NCBI GenBank assembly: GCA_964560655.1
Contig: CAZLLR010000001.1
Coordinates: 38,779 to 102,778 of the forward strand
Reading direction: 5' to 3'
DNA: 64,000 bases
Origin: GCA-002772825 sp964560655
Lineage (GTDB): Bacteria > Patescibacteriota > Minisyncoccia > GCA-002772825
Positions 17,446 through 24,619 of this stretch are shown piece after piece (the first letter of the stretch is position 1; each line of letters starts with the position of its first letter). The notes beneath the pieces were generated by a model. That model did not search any database. It was not told the DNA's origin and saw only the letters and a list, made by a program, of their open reading frames with translations. The translations under genes were made by a program, and so were the position numbers.

Positions 17446-19182
17446 ATGTCGTCAAATGTAGATCAAATAAAATCTCGTATCTCTATAGCCGATCTCGTCG
17501 GTTCTTACCTAAAGCTATACAAGGCAGGGGCTAACTTTAAGGCAGTTTGCCCTTTTCATAACGAAAAAACTCCATCTTTCTTCATATCACCAGCCCGTGA
17601 AAGTTGGCATTGCTTTGGCTGTAACAGAGGGGGAGACATCTTCAGTTTCGTAATGGAGATAGAGGGAATAGATTTCTTAGAAGCTTTGAAGATGCTTGCT
17701 CTACGCGCCGGAGTAGAACTAAAGAGAGAAAACCCTACAGAAAGAAATGAAAAAGAAATTTTGACAAAGATAACAGAGGCTTCTGTTTCTTTCTACCAGG
17801 GTGAGTTAAATAACGGAAGTGAAGCTTATCTTTACCTTAAAGCTCGTGGACTAAACGATGACACAATAAAAAACTTCCATATCGGCTTTGCAAAAGCTGG
17901 CTGGAGAAACTTATATGACTTTCTCAAGAGTAAAAAATTTTCCGACTCAGATATAGAAAAAGCGGGCATGGTTATAAAGTCACCTAAGGGCTTATACGAT
18001 AGGTTTCGCTCTAGGATAATGTTTCCAATCTTTAACTCCTTGGGGCAACCAGTAGGTTTTAGTGGTAGGATATTTGGGGAAGAAAGCCAAGGGGCAGTAA
18101 GTGCCAAATACATAAACAGCCCCCAGACACCCCTCTTTGACAAATCAAAGGTTCTCTATGGCTTCGACAAAGCCAGAAACTCTATAAGGCAAGAGAACAC
18201 CTGTATACTCGTAGAAGGGCAGATGGACCTCCTTATGAGTCAGCAGACATCTACCTTAAACACAGTTGCCACTTCAGGTACAGCTCTTACAGAAGAACAT
18301 CTAAAGATCATAAGAAGGCTAGCCGATAACCTCGTCCTTTCCTTTGATACCGATGAAGCTGGGCTTGCCGCCTCAGAAAGAGCAGTGGGGATGGCGCTTT
18401 CCAGGGGCTTTGACGTGAAGATAGCTGAGATTTCAGAGAAGGATCCGGCTGACTTGATAAAGAAAAATCAAGAAGAGTGGGAAGAAGCTATCTCTAAGGC
18501 ACAGCCTTTTATAACTTTCTACCTAAATACACTTATCTTAAAGTTTAAAGACATTAAGGATGCGCGAAAAGAAGTTGAGAAAAAAATCGTGCCACTTTTG
18601 GCCAAGATACAGAGTGAGATAGAGCGCTCACATTATGTCAAAGAGACAGCCAAAGCCATACGTCTTCAAGAGGAGCCTGTGATGGAAGAGCTTAATAAAT
18701 TTATAAAAAATAACAAGAAAAAAGTTTTCACAAATAATTCTCAGAACTTAGTCAAAGAGACATCTAGATCAGACCCGAAGAACCGGCGCCAATCTATAGA
18801 AGATAGACTCCTAGGGTTGATCTTATGGCAAAAGAAGAAAGAAAAGAGTGATTTTAAGCCTGTGTTAGACGCGGTAGCCGTAAAATGCTTTGACTTATTC
18901 TCTGATGAAGGCAAGAATTTGTTAAAAAAAGAAAATAGTGAATTTGACGAAAAGGAAAAAAAATCTTATAATAAATTAACTTTTGAGGCAGAACTTTCTT
19001 ATGGTGACTCTGAGACACTAGACAAAGAAGCTGAGATACTACTTGCAGGAATAGAGAAAGAGGATTTAAAGGAAAAACTAGAAGATCTATCTGATAAGAT
19101 TCGTCAATTTGAAATTGCAGGTGACCAAGAAAACCTTTCTTTATCATTAAAAAAATTCCAAGAATTAATAAAACTTTTATAA
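17446..19182 (+). CDS. dnaG: DNA primase DnaG
   Basis: A 578-residue primase counted from the ATG at 17446. A CHC2 zinc finger (Cys35, His38, Cys56, Cys59) is followed by the primase core (FRSRIMFPIFN, VGFSGRIF) and a Toprim domain (ILVEGQMDLLMS, VLSFDTDEAGLAA). The C-terminal helicase-interacting region is divergent and Lys/Glu-rich. An upstream in-frame TTG at 17404 would add 14 non-conserved residues and is not preferred. The order dnaG-rpoD recalls the classical macromolecular synthesis operon, here placed after rpoBC. Confidence 0.96.
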   Translation: MSSNVDQIKSRISIADLVGSYLKLYKAGANFKAVCPFHNEKTPSFFISPARESWHCFGCNRGGDIFSFVMEIEGIDFLEALKMLALRAGVELKRENPTERNEKEILTKITEASVSFYQGELNNGSEAYLYLKARGLNDDTIKNFHIGFAKAGWRNLYDFLKSKKFSDSDIEKAGMVIKSPKGLYDRFRSRIMFPIFNSLGQPVGFSGRIFGEESQGAVSAKYINSPQTPLFDKSKVLYGFDKARNSIRQENTCILVEGQMDLLMSQQTSTLNTVATSGTALTEEHLKIIRRLADNLVLSFDTDEAGLAASERAVGMALSRGFDVKIAEISEKDPADLIKKNQEEWEEAISKAQPFITFYLNTLILKFKDIKDARKEVEKKIVPLLAKIQSEIERSHYVKETAKAIRLQEEPVMEELNKFIKNNKKKVFTNNSQNLVKETSRSDPKNRRQSIEDRLLGLILWQKKKEKSDFKPVLDAVAVKCFDLFSDEGKNLLKKENSEFDEKEKKSYNKLTFEAELSYGDSETLDKEAEILLAGIEKEDLKEKLEDLSDKIRQFEIAGDQENLSLSLKKFQELIKLL

Positions 19183-19185
19183 ATA

Positions 19186-20460
19186 ATGAAAAAAAATATG
19201 AATAAGAAAAAAACTCTAATTAAAAAGACAAAAGTGACAAAAACAAAAAAAGTGAAGAAGGTAGCCAAGCCTAAAAAAGTAGCGAAAAAAGTTACTAAAG
19301 AGAAAAAGATCTCTAGCGTTAAAAAAACTGCAAGTGTAGCTAAAAAACCTACCCCAACAAAAAGAAGAAAAAAACTATCTAAGGAGGAGACAAGTGAAAA
19401 GATAGATATTCTTATGAAAAAAGGTTCTCTTAGGGGTTTCGTGACTTATGCTGAGATACTAAAAGAATTCCCTAACATAGAAAACGATATTATGTTCCTA
19501 GACGAACTATATCAAGACTTGCAAAGAAGCGGAATAGATATCTTAGAAGGTGGAGTAACAGGCCTCTTGGAGGAACCGAAAGTTGAAAAGAAATCAAGAA
19601 AAGCCCCAAAGAAAATGTTTTCATCTTCTTCTGAGCTTGATCCTATCCAGATGTATCTTAAAGAGATTGGAAGGATTTCACTTCTAAACACAGAAGAAGA
19701 AAGGAAGCTCGCTAAAGCTTCAATGGAAGGAGACGAAGAATCAAAGACAAAGCTTGCTCAAGCAAACCTAAGGCTTGTAGTGTCCATTGCGAAAAGATAT
19801 GTAGGAAGAAGCCCAGACCTCACCTTACTTGACCTTATACAAGAGGGGAATATTGGACTTTTTAAGGCAGTGGAAAAATTCGACTGGACTAAGGGATATA
19901 AATTCTCAACTTACGCCACTTGGTGGATAAGACAAGCAGTGACAAGAGCCTTGGCAGACCAAGCACGTACTATCCGCATACCCGTTCATATGATAGAGAC
20001 TATAACTAAATTTAAACAGAACTCCAGAAAGCTAGCTCGCGAACTTGGTAGAGAGCCATTAGACGAAGAGGTAGCAGCAGAGATGGGGCTAGATGTCAGT
20101 AAGATTCATCATATAAAGAAGATCTCTCAAGGAACTCTTTCTCTTGAGGCGCCTATTGGAGACGATTCTGAAAAATCAACTCTTAGTGAATTTGTCGCTG
20201 ATGACAAAATACTCTCACCTGAGCAACAGACATCACAAAGGATACTAAAGGATCAGATAGATGAGATAATAGCCGATCTTTCTCCAAAGGAACAGAAGAT
20301 ACTAAAGATGCGTTTCGGCTTAGATGACGGAGTAAGCCATACCTTGGAAGAAGTAGGAAGAGAATTTGGCGTTACCAGAGAGCGAATTAGGCAAATCGAA
20401 TCTAAAGTTATAGAGAAGATACGCCAGCATGAAAAGATAAAACAATTAAGGAGTTACTAA
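19186..20460 (+). CDS. rpoD: Primary sigma-70 factor RpoD
   Basis: A 424-residue housekeeping sigma factor. A very Lys-rich N-terminus (about residues 1-65) precedes a region-1.1-like fold (ILMKKGSLRGFVTYAEIL), region 1.2 (DPIQMYLKEIGRISLL), region 2 (DLIQEGNIGLFKAVEKFDWTKGYKFSTYATWWIRQAV), region 3 and region 4 (LEEVGREFGVTRERIRQIE). It starts 3 nt after the dnaG stop (a second ATG at 19198 is possible). The TTGACA/TATAAT promoters in the window fit recognition by this type of sigma. Confidence 0.97.
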   Translation: MKKNMNKKKTLIKKTKVTKTKKVKKVAKPKKVAKKVTKEKKISSVKKTASVAKKPTPTKRRKKLSKEETSEKIDILMKKGSLRGFVTYAEILKEFPNIENDIMFLDELYQDLQRSGIDILEGGVTGLLEEPKVEKKSRKAPKKMFSSSSELDPIQMYLKEIGRISLLNTEEERKLAKASMEGDEESKTKLAQANLRLVVSIAKRYVGRSPDLTLLDLIQEGNIGLFKAVEKFDWTKGYKFSTYATWWIRQAVTRALADQARTIRIPVHMIETITKFKQNSRKLARELGREPLDEEVAAEMGLDVSKIHHIKKISQGTLSLEAPIGDDSEKSTLSEFVADDKILSPEQQTSQRILKDQIDEIIADLSPKEQKILKMRFGLDDGVSHTLEEVGREFGVTRERIRQIESKVIEKIRQHEKIKQLRSY

Positions 20461-20504
20461 GAGTAGCCACTTAGAACATGTTGCAAAAATATGCAAAACC
20501 AGTA

Positions 20505-20540
20505 GAATAAATAAGAGCCTGTAAGGGTTCTTATTTATTC
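20505..20540 (+). other. 12-bp hairpin reaching into the 5' end of tRNA-Asn
   Basis: A perfect inverted repeat 20505-20516 / 20529-20540 whose right arm includes the first two bases of the tRNA. There is no T tract, so it is not a normal terminator. It may set the boundary between rpoD mRNA and tRNA, for example as a processing signal. Confidence 0.5.
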
Positions 20541-20610
20541 CGGCGTAGCTCAGTGGTAGAGCAGTTGACTGTTAATCAATTGGTCGCAGGTTCGAATCCT
20601 GCCGCCGGAG
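20539..20610 (+). tRNA. tRNA-Asn (anticodon GTT)
   Basis: A 72-nt cloverleaf: acceptor TCCGGCG / CGCCGGA, a D arm with TAGCTCAGTGGTAGAGC, an anticodon loop CTGTTAA giving GTT, a T arm GCAGG-TTCGAAT-CCTGC and discriminator G. The 3' CCA is not encoded (the sequence continues CAG), so it must be added after transcription. It lies 78 nt after rpoD. Confidence 0.97.
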
Positions 20611-20668
20611 CAGAATAGACACTCTTCAAAATTTTGTAATTTATAGTGAAAAAAGCTACAATTTATCT

Positions 20669-21160
20669 GTGAAGATAATCAAGAAAATAGGCATAAATCT
20701 AGTAAATTATATAAGGAAAATATATTGGTTTACATTCAGGCCCACTACAATAGGGGTCAGGCTTTTAAATGTACACGATAATGAGATTTTACTTGTACGG
20801 CATACTTACTCTAACTACTGGTATCTACCTGGAGGAGGAGCTAAAAAGAGGGTAGGTATTATAGACTCTCTAAAAAAAGAAATTAAAGATGAGCTCACTG
20901 TAGCACTAAATGAAGATCAACTAAATAATATCAATCTACTCGGAATCTATAACAATTTCCAAGAATATAAGAATGATTATATTTTTCTCTTTATTTTAGA
21001 AAATGAAAGGCTAATTCTATCTGACACTAAAAGTATTGAGATAGAAGAAGCCAAGTACTTTAGTCTTGATGCCTTGCCTAGCAACATATCTCCCGGAACA
21101 AAAAGAAGAATAGATGATTCTTTATCAAGAAGAAATAAGGTGATAATAGATAAATGGTAG
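20669..21160 (+). CDS. NUDIX hydrolase
   Basis: A 163-residue protein with a Nudix box in the form GGGAKKRVGIIDSLKKEIKDELTV: the catalytic core REUXEE is conserved as KEIKDE, but the upstream Glu of the consensus is Lys. Nudix enzymes cleave nucleoside diphosphates linked to another moiety; the substrate cannot be told. The start is a GTG, supported by a TACAAT box (20657-20662) ending 6 nt before it (leaderless). Residues 1-20 are basic and hydrophobic and may associate with the membrane. Confidence 0.8.
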   Translation: MKIIKKIGINLVNYIRKIYWFTFRPTTIGVRLLNVHDNEILLVRHTYSNYWYLPGGGAKKRVGIIDSLKKEIKDELTVALNEDQLNNINLLGIYNNFQEYKNDYIFLFILENERLILSDTKSIEIEEAKYFSLDALPSNISPGTKRRIDDSLSRRNKVIIDKW

Positions 21161-21241
21161 AAAAAGGACCCGACACCTTTTACTTGTTTTTTGTAAAGAT
21201 TGTTAATAAGAAAAAAGGAGGAACAAAAGAAAATCGTGAAT

Positions 21242-21275
21242 AAAAAAAGGGGTTAGCATTATAGCTAACCCCTTT
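21242..21275 (-). terminator. Terminator between the Nudix gene and a leftward small gene
   Basis: Stem GGGGTTAGC / GCTAACCCC (21249-21257, 21264-21272). The T run is best on the minus strand (A7 at 21242-21248 on plus), so it chiefly serves the leftward gene 21484-21293. Confidence 0.8.
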
Positions 21276-21292
21276 CTCATAAACCATACCTC

Positions 21293-21484
21293 TTACTTCG
21301 GGTTCCATGGGAGTTTTTTCCACTGTCCTCCGGGAATCCTGACTGTGGTGTGCCCATTATTGACCTCACCTTTCGGATCTATATTGAAGGAATCGTGGAC
21401 GTCTCCTCCAATTGGTGATGAGCCTGCCGGCTGTATGCCAAAATTGGGCTTTAAGGGCTTGAAGCCTGAGTTTCCTCCATTCAT
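21293..21484 (-). CDS. Short SD-led protein with PxGEV motif, unknown function
   Basis: A 63-residue Gly/Pro/Asn-rich peptide without cysteine or a TM segment (start MNGGNSGFKPLKPNF, end IPGGQWKKLPWNPK). The start is set by a strong SD, AAAGGAGG, 8 nt before the ATG; an in-frame GTG nearer the SD is too close. Its PKGEVNNGHTT segment resembles PDGEVIGGTT in the product of 23832-24029. It has its own promoter (21579-21551) and terminator. The composition would suit a small secreted or modified peptide, but nothing proves this. Confidence 0.7.
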   Translation of the reverse strand: MNGGNSGFKPLKPNFGIQPAGSSPIGGDVHDSFNIDPKGEVNNGHTTVRIPGGQWKKLPWNPK

Positions 21485-21550
21485 GATAATCACCTCCTTT
21501 CTATTGTCAGCAGTAAAACTGATTAAAAAATAAAAAACTTATCTATTTTC

Positions 21551-21579
21551 AGAATAACAATCTTTTTAAAATTAGTCAA
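21551..21579 (-). promoter_or_regulatory. Promoter of the leftward small gene
   Basis: On the minus strand: TTGACT (21579-21574), 17-nt spacer, TATTCT (21556-21551). The leader runs about 60 nt to AAAGGAGG. It shares the TTGACT plus long SD leader of the accessory genes, but lacks the AAACTTYGTAC motif. Confidence 0.65.
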
Positions 21580-21633
21580 TATATTTTTATATATTAAAAA
21601 CTAACCAAATAGGTTCGAACATCGTCTAGTGAT

Positions 21634-21705
21634 TTGACAAAATAGCACTTTAATGCTATCTTTTTATTAGATAAAAACTAAACTTTGTACATAAAAAAAG
21701 GAGGT
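21634..21705 (+). promoter_or_regulatory. Accessory-type promoter and leader, copy 1
   Basis: TTGACA (21634-21639), 17-nt spacer, TATCTT (21657-21662), then the leader motif AAACTTTGTAC (21680-21690) and AAGGAGGT (21698-21705). The spacer/-10 holds an inverted repeat ATAGCA-ctttaa-TGCTAT that could be an operator. A fragment of the intergenic repeat (21608-21630) lies just upstream. Confidence 0.7.
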
Positions 21706-21711
21706 GTGATT

Positions 21712-21945
21712 ATGAAGCTATCAGAAAAACGAATAAGGGAGATCGCATTTCTTTACCTCAAGTGGAAACTTGAGAGGGAAGGATTTTCTCTGCAGAATTT
21801 TCAAGATAGGGTGACTTTTACATGCGGTGCGATAGGCATACCAGAAGAAGAAGGTATGGCGTTCGCAAAAGAAATTCTTACGCGTTTAGAAAAAAGATCT
21901 GTCGATGATGCGTTATCAGAGGCTAAGCCTGTCGGATCTGCGTAA
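21712..21945 (+). CDS. Small helical protein, unknown function
   Basis: A 77-residue, mostly helical and charged protein (MKLSEKRIREIAFLYLKWKL) with one Cys (FTCGAIGIPEEEG) and no TM segment. The start at 21712 is fixed by AAGGAGGT 6 nt upstream; the open frame reaches 21685 but would run through the SD. It is transcribed from accessory promoter copy 1, divergent from 21484-21293, and ends at a terminator 18 nt after the stop. No family is recognised. Confidence 0.75.
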   Translation: MKLSEKRIREIAFLYLKWKLEREGFSLQNFQDRVTFTCGAIGIPEEEGMAFAKEILTRLEKRSVDDALSEAKPVGSA

Positions 21946-21962
21946 ATGTAACACTCTTTTTT

Positions 21963-21998
21963 AAAGACCACACAAAACATCGTGTGGTCTTTCTTCTT
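21963..21998. terminator. Terminator between convergent genes
   Basis: Stem AAAGACCACAC / GTGTGGTCTTT (21963-21973, 21982-21992) followed by CTTCTT. It serves the small gene ending at 21945 and may also end the leftward ATP-grasp gene. Confidence 0.85.
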
Positions 21999-21999
21999 G

Positions 22000-22923
22000 C
22001 TATTGTAAGAGTAGTTGTGCTAATGAATCAATGACCCCTGGGTTGATATTATATTTAGGAAAGGAACCAAAAGGATTCACGTCTATCACAATTGGTTCTT
22101 CTCCTGAGATTACATCTATACATAGATACTCTAGATTCAAATTTTTACAAAGAGACTTAAATTTACTCTCATACTCTTTAAAAATATCTGTTTCTATTTT
22201 AACTAATCTCGCTGAGCTTTTATCTAGAGGATCGATTTCTTCTCTTTTATAAGAGAATATTTTATCTCCTATAATAAAGATTCTGTATTCCTCTCCCTTT
22301 ATCTTATTTTGTAAAAGACAAGTCCCGAATATATCTATATGTTTTTTTAAATCAATATTTCCTTCAATAATATGAGGTGGATAAATATAAGCTGTATCCC
22401 CGCTATCTTCTTCAAAAGATAACATTTCTTTTAATTGAGTTTCTGCCTCAGGTAAAGCTTGAGAGAAATAACAATTTCCAAGACTTTTAGAAATCTGTGT
22501 TTCTGAAAATTTTAAGTCCATATTATTTTTTCTTAATACAAAAGAATTTGGTGTTTTAATTCCACATTCCCTTACTTTTTTGAGAGAATAAAGTCTATTT
22601 CGAGCAAAGTGTGCATCTTTGATATTATTTATACTAATATCAGTAAACAAAAGTCCGAGAGTTTTGAAGAATTCAGTATTTTCTCTTTTTTGGTAATCTT
22701 CCGTATGTGGGCTAATCAAATCATAAGGGTATCTAATAAATGCTCGGGTAAAGGTTTTTATTGGATGTTTTTCTACTTTTTCTCCAATGTAAACAAATTT
22801 ATCATCAACAGCCTTGATATCTTTATCTGAAAAAATAAGATCTTCTTTTTTTGATATTTTTCGGATAGATTTTTCTAAATCTCCTAAACTATTATATGAG
22901 CAAGCGAGTAATATTTTATTCAT
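22000..22923 (-). CDS. ATP-grasp protein (RimK/MvdD-like)
   Basis: A 307-residue protein with a pre-ATP-grasp N-terminus including FIRYPYDLISPHTEDY (compare the RRP-type motif of the MvdD group), a linker NNIKDAHFARNRLYSLKKVRECGIKTPNSFV where the ATP-grasp fold begins, the catalytic segments EYRIFIIGDKIFSYKRE and the metal-binding end YLCIDVISGEEPIVIDVNPFGSFP. ATP-grasp ligases join a carboxylate to an amine or hydroxyl; MvdD-like members crosslink ribosomal peptides. The substrate here is unknown. Short peptide genes lie nearby but in separate transcripts. A terminator-like hairpin sits 13-40 nt before its ATG. Confidence 0.75.
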   Translation of the reverse strand: MNKILLACSYNSLGDLEKSIRKISKKEDLIFSDKDIKAVDDKFVYIGEKVEKHPIKTFTRAFIRYPYDLISPHTEDYQKRENTEFFKTLGLLFTDISINNIKDAHFARNRLYSLKKVRECGIKTPNSFVLRKNNMDLKFSETQISKSLGNCYFSQALPEAETQLKEMLSFEEDSGDTAYIYPPHIIEGNIDLKKHIDIFGTCLLQNKIKGEEYRIFIIGDKIFSYKREEIDPLDKSSARLVKIETDIFKEYESKFKSLCKNLNLEYLCIDVISGEEPIVIDVNPFGSFPKYNINPGVIDSLAQLLLQ

Positions 22924-22935
22924 AGAAATTAAAAT

Positions 22936-22963
22936 AAACAGGAGCGGATAACCGCTCCTGTTT
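22936..22963 (-). terminator. Hairpin in the leader of the ATP-grasp gene
   Basis: A perfect 12-bp stem (22936-22947 / 22952-22963) with a 4-nt loop. On the minus strand it is followed by ATTTTAATTTC and then the ATG. It may attenuate the ATP-grasp gene, or end upstream or opposite transcription. Confidence 0.6.
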
Positions 22964-23445
22964 AAATACTTAATCTTTCCAAATTTTATTTGCCATAATA
23001 AATATTATTAATTAATAATGGACTAATTTAATGCTATCATAAAGTATTTTTTCTATCAACTAGGTCAAATAATTACCTTTTTTACCCAAAACTGGACATC
23101 AATTCTAAATCCTTCTTAACCTCCATCCAGTTCAAAGTTCTGAATGTATCCAGTAGACGGAGCCAAACAGAACAGCCCTCCAATTTTCGTCCGCGCCGAG
23201 CGTGGGGCGTGCGATGGGAGTGGAATTACCACGCACTCGGTGTGGAAGTGGTCGAGCTTTGTTCGAAATAAGTTCGGATTTCATCATATAGACGGAGTCT
23301 CGTAAAATAATCTCAAAATTAAAATATTCTATATCAGAGGTTACATATTCATCTATGTTCAAGCCACTTGTCTTTTTTCATATATATGATTTAATGAAAA
23401 TAGATATATTGGTCTTTAAAAATCGTAAAGAAGGAGGTGAGTAAG
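22964..23445. other. 482-nt gene-poor stretch with a G+C-rich island
   Basis: The left half (22964-23100) is A/T-rich with no convincing ORF. Bases 23126-23300 are much richer in G+C than all surroundings and carry a partial inverted repeat (CCGAGCGTGG near 23193 with CCACGC-AC-TCGG near 23233) and a near-direct repeat TAGACGGAG (about 23137 and 23291) at the two ends. A 76-codon leftward ORF (23362-23132) crosses it but lacks an SD or -10 box and follows the island's composition. An imported repeat, a decayed mobile fragment or an ncRNA are all possible. Confidence 0.5.
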
Positions 23446-23787
23446 ATGGCAGATTTTAAAGTGAAACTTATACAAATTCCCATTATTCCAAGTTTGAGTC
23501 CCGGAACACCGGAGTTTAGAGAAGATAGACGCGCTCATATGTCCACATTAATGTCTATCTATGAGATGAGTAAGAAGGAAAGGACTTGCCCTAGATGCGG
23601 TGAAAATAAAAGTCCAACTAAACCCCAATGTTTCTCTTGTCTTTCAACAAGTGTTCTAAGCCTCCATTACCTTTCCGAACAAACAAAGGAATGTAAATTT
23701 CACGGAATTAATTTCTGTCCAAAATGCGACAAATTTATGCCCTCATTTATGAAAAAATGCCCCAGCTGCTTTTATAAAAGGAGTTGA
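23446..23787 (+). CDS. Double zinc-ribbon protein, unknown function
   Basis: A 113-residue protein with two clear CxxC pairs per ribbon: CPRCGENKSPTKPQCFSC (about residues 45-62) and CPKCDKFMPSFMKKCPSC (about 90-107), plus Cys79. Such ribbons bind zinc and commonly contact nucleic acid or ribosomes. The start is chosen at 23446 because AAGGAGGTGAGTAAG ends directly before ATGGCAGATTTTA; the next gene repeats almost the same initiation region. No TM segment or signal peptide is seen. Confidence 0.75.
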   Translation: MADFKVKLIQIPIIPSLSPGTPEFREDRRAHMSTLMSIYEMSKKERTCPRCGENKSPTKPQCFSCLSTSVLSLHYLSEQTKECKFHGINFCPKCDKFMPSFMKKCPSCFYKRS

Positions 23788-23831
23788 ACTCTAAACATGC
23801 CTATACTGTATATAAAAAGGAGGTGAGTAGA

Positions 23832-24029
23832 ATGGCAGATTTTAGAGATAGCTTCCCTAAGGTAGACCCTCGCATGAAGATCAGATCTGATCTCGATAAC
23901 CGTAAACACGGACCGCATCATGATGTGTTCGTCCCTGTTTCTGGAGGAACTGATCAAACAAGGGTTACCCCCGATGGAGAGGTGATCGGCGGAACTACTA
24001 ACATAGGAAAAGCCAAAAAGGACTGGTAA
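23832..24029 (+). CDS. Short SD-led protein with PxGEV motif, unknown function
   Basis: A 65-residue soluble peptide (MADFRDSFPKVDPRMK at the start, GGTDQTRVTPDGEVIGGTTNIGKAKKDW at the end). Its initiation region AGGAGGTGAGTAgaATGGCAGATTTTA nearly duplicates that of 23446, and PDGEVIGGTT resembles PKGEVNNGHTT of 21484-21293. An upstream in-frame start at 23784 overlaps the previous gene's stop and crosses the SD, so it is rejected. A terminator follows 11 nt after the stop. No enzyme motif is seen. Confidence 0.75.
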   Translation: MADFRDSFPKVDPRMKIRSDLDNRKHGPHHDVFVPVSGGTDQTRVTPDGEVIGGTTNIGKAKKDW

Positions 24030-24040
24030 ATACCAATTCT

Positions 24041-24075
24041 AAAAAGGCCACATAAAAGATTGTGTGGCCTTTTTT
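24041..24075 (+). terminator. Intrinsic terminator
   Basis: Stem AAAAAGGCCACA / TGTGGCCTTTTT (24041-24052, 24063-24074). It ends the transcript of 23446-24029. Confidence 0.9.
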
Positions 24076-24080
24076 ACCCC

Positions 24081-24166
24081 AAACAGGTTCAAATATCGTC
24101 ACCACAAGAGTACTTCCATTTTCTAATTCGCAATCTCAAAGAAAATTAGGTCGCCAGTAGGCGGAG
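24081..24166 (+). repeat. Dispersed intergenic repeat, copy A
   Basis: It begins AAACAGGTTCAAATATCGTC, passes through ACCACAAGAGTACTTC and ends TTAGGTCGCCAGTAGGC-GGAG. Twenty-one bases (24142-24162) match copy C (29262-29282, opposite strand) exactly. Copy A runs directly into the -35 box of the next promoter. Confidence 0.75.
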
Positions 24167-24233
24167 TTGACCTTCTTAAGTATATATTATATAGTATTTT
24201 TAGAATTAAACTAAACTTTGTACTTTAAAGGGG
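24167..24233 (+). promoter_or_regulatory. Accessory-type promoter and leader, copy 2
   Basis: TTGACC (24167-24172), 17-nt spacer, TATAGT (24190-24195), leader motif AAACTTTGTAC (24213-24223) continuing TTTAAA, and the SD AAAGGGG just before the ATG at 24241. Confidence 0.75.
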
Positions 24234-24240
24234 TGAGATT

Positions 24241-24600
24241 ATGACAATGGAAGAAGACACAGTAGATCGTAGTCCGAGAAGAATAGATCGAACAAGAATT
24301 TTTAAAGGTAACTTCGCTCGAAAAATACTTAAAAGATCAAGATATTCTCCCATAGAAGTTGAAAACTTCATGATAAAGAATAAAGTTTACTGGAATGGAG
24401 ATCTCGAACTTAAGGAAAACGGTGTCCATAGTCATTGCTACTACACAGAGATGTTCTGGAGTATCATGAAGAGAATACCTACTGGCGTCCATGAAATATC
24501 TGAAATAGAATCATTCAAGCCAAGGAGACCAATTGTTTTACTACTTAGATTCTTCGGTTCTTATCTGTATTTAACAAAGCTAAAGAAATCTTTATCTTAA
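24241..24600 (+). CDS. Basic protein, unknown function
   Basis: A 119-residue, Arg/Lys-rich protein (MTMEEDTVDRSPRRIDRTRIFKG start) with a possible hydrophobic segment near the C-terminus (PIVLLLRFFGSYLYLTKL, about residues 95-113) and a His/Cys-containing middle (NGVHSHCYYTEMFW). It is expressed from accessory promoter copy 2 with the weaker SD AAAGGGGTGAG. The next small gene follows after 19 nt with its own SD, so the two form an operon. No family is recognised. Confidence 0.65.
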   Translation: MTMEEDTVDRSPRRIDRTRIFKGNFARKILKRSRYSPIEVENFMIKNKVYWNGDLELKENGVHSHCYYTEMFWSIMKRIPTGVHEISEIESFKPRRPIVLLLRFFGSYLYLTKLKKSLS

Positions 24601-24619
24601 CCCATAAGGAGATAGACAA

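Noticed and set aside
20669..20671. An ATG start for the Nudix protein
   Set aside because: No in-frame ATG exists before conserved sequence; the GTG with TACAAT 6 nt upstream fits the leaderless pattern.
23132..23362. 76-residue leftward ORF across the G+C-rich island
   Set aside because: No ribosome-binding site or leaderless promoter, and the composition changes within it at the island boundary; it looks like a chance frame over a repeat.
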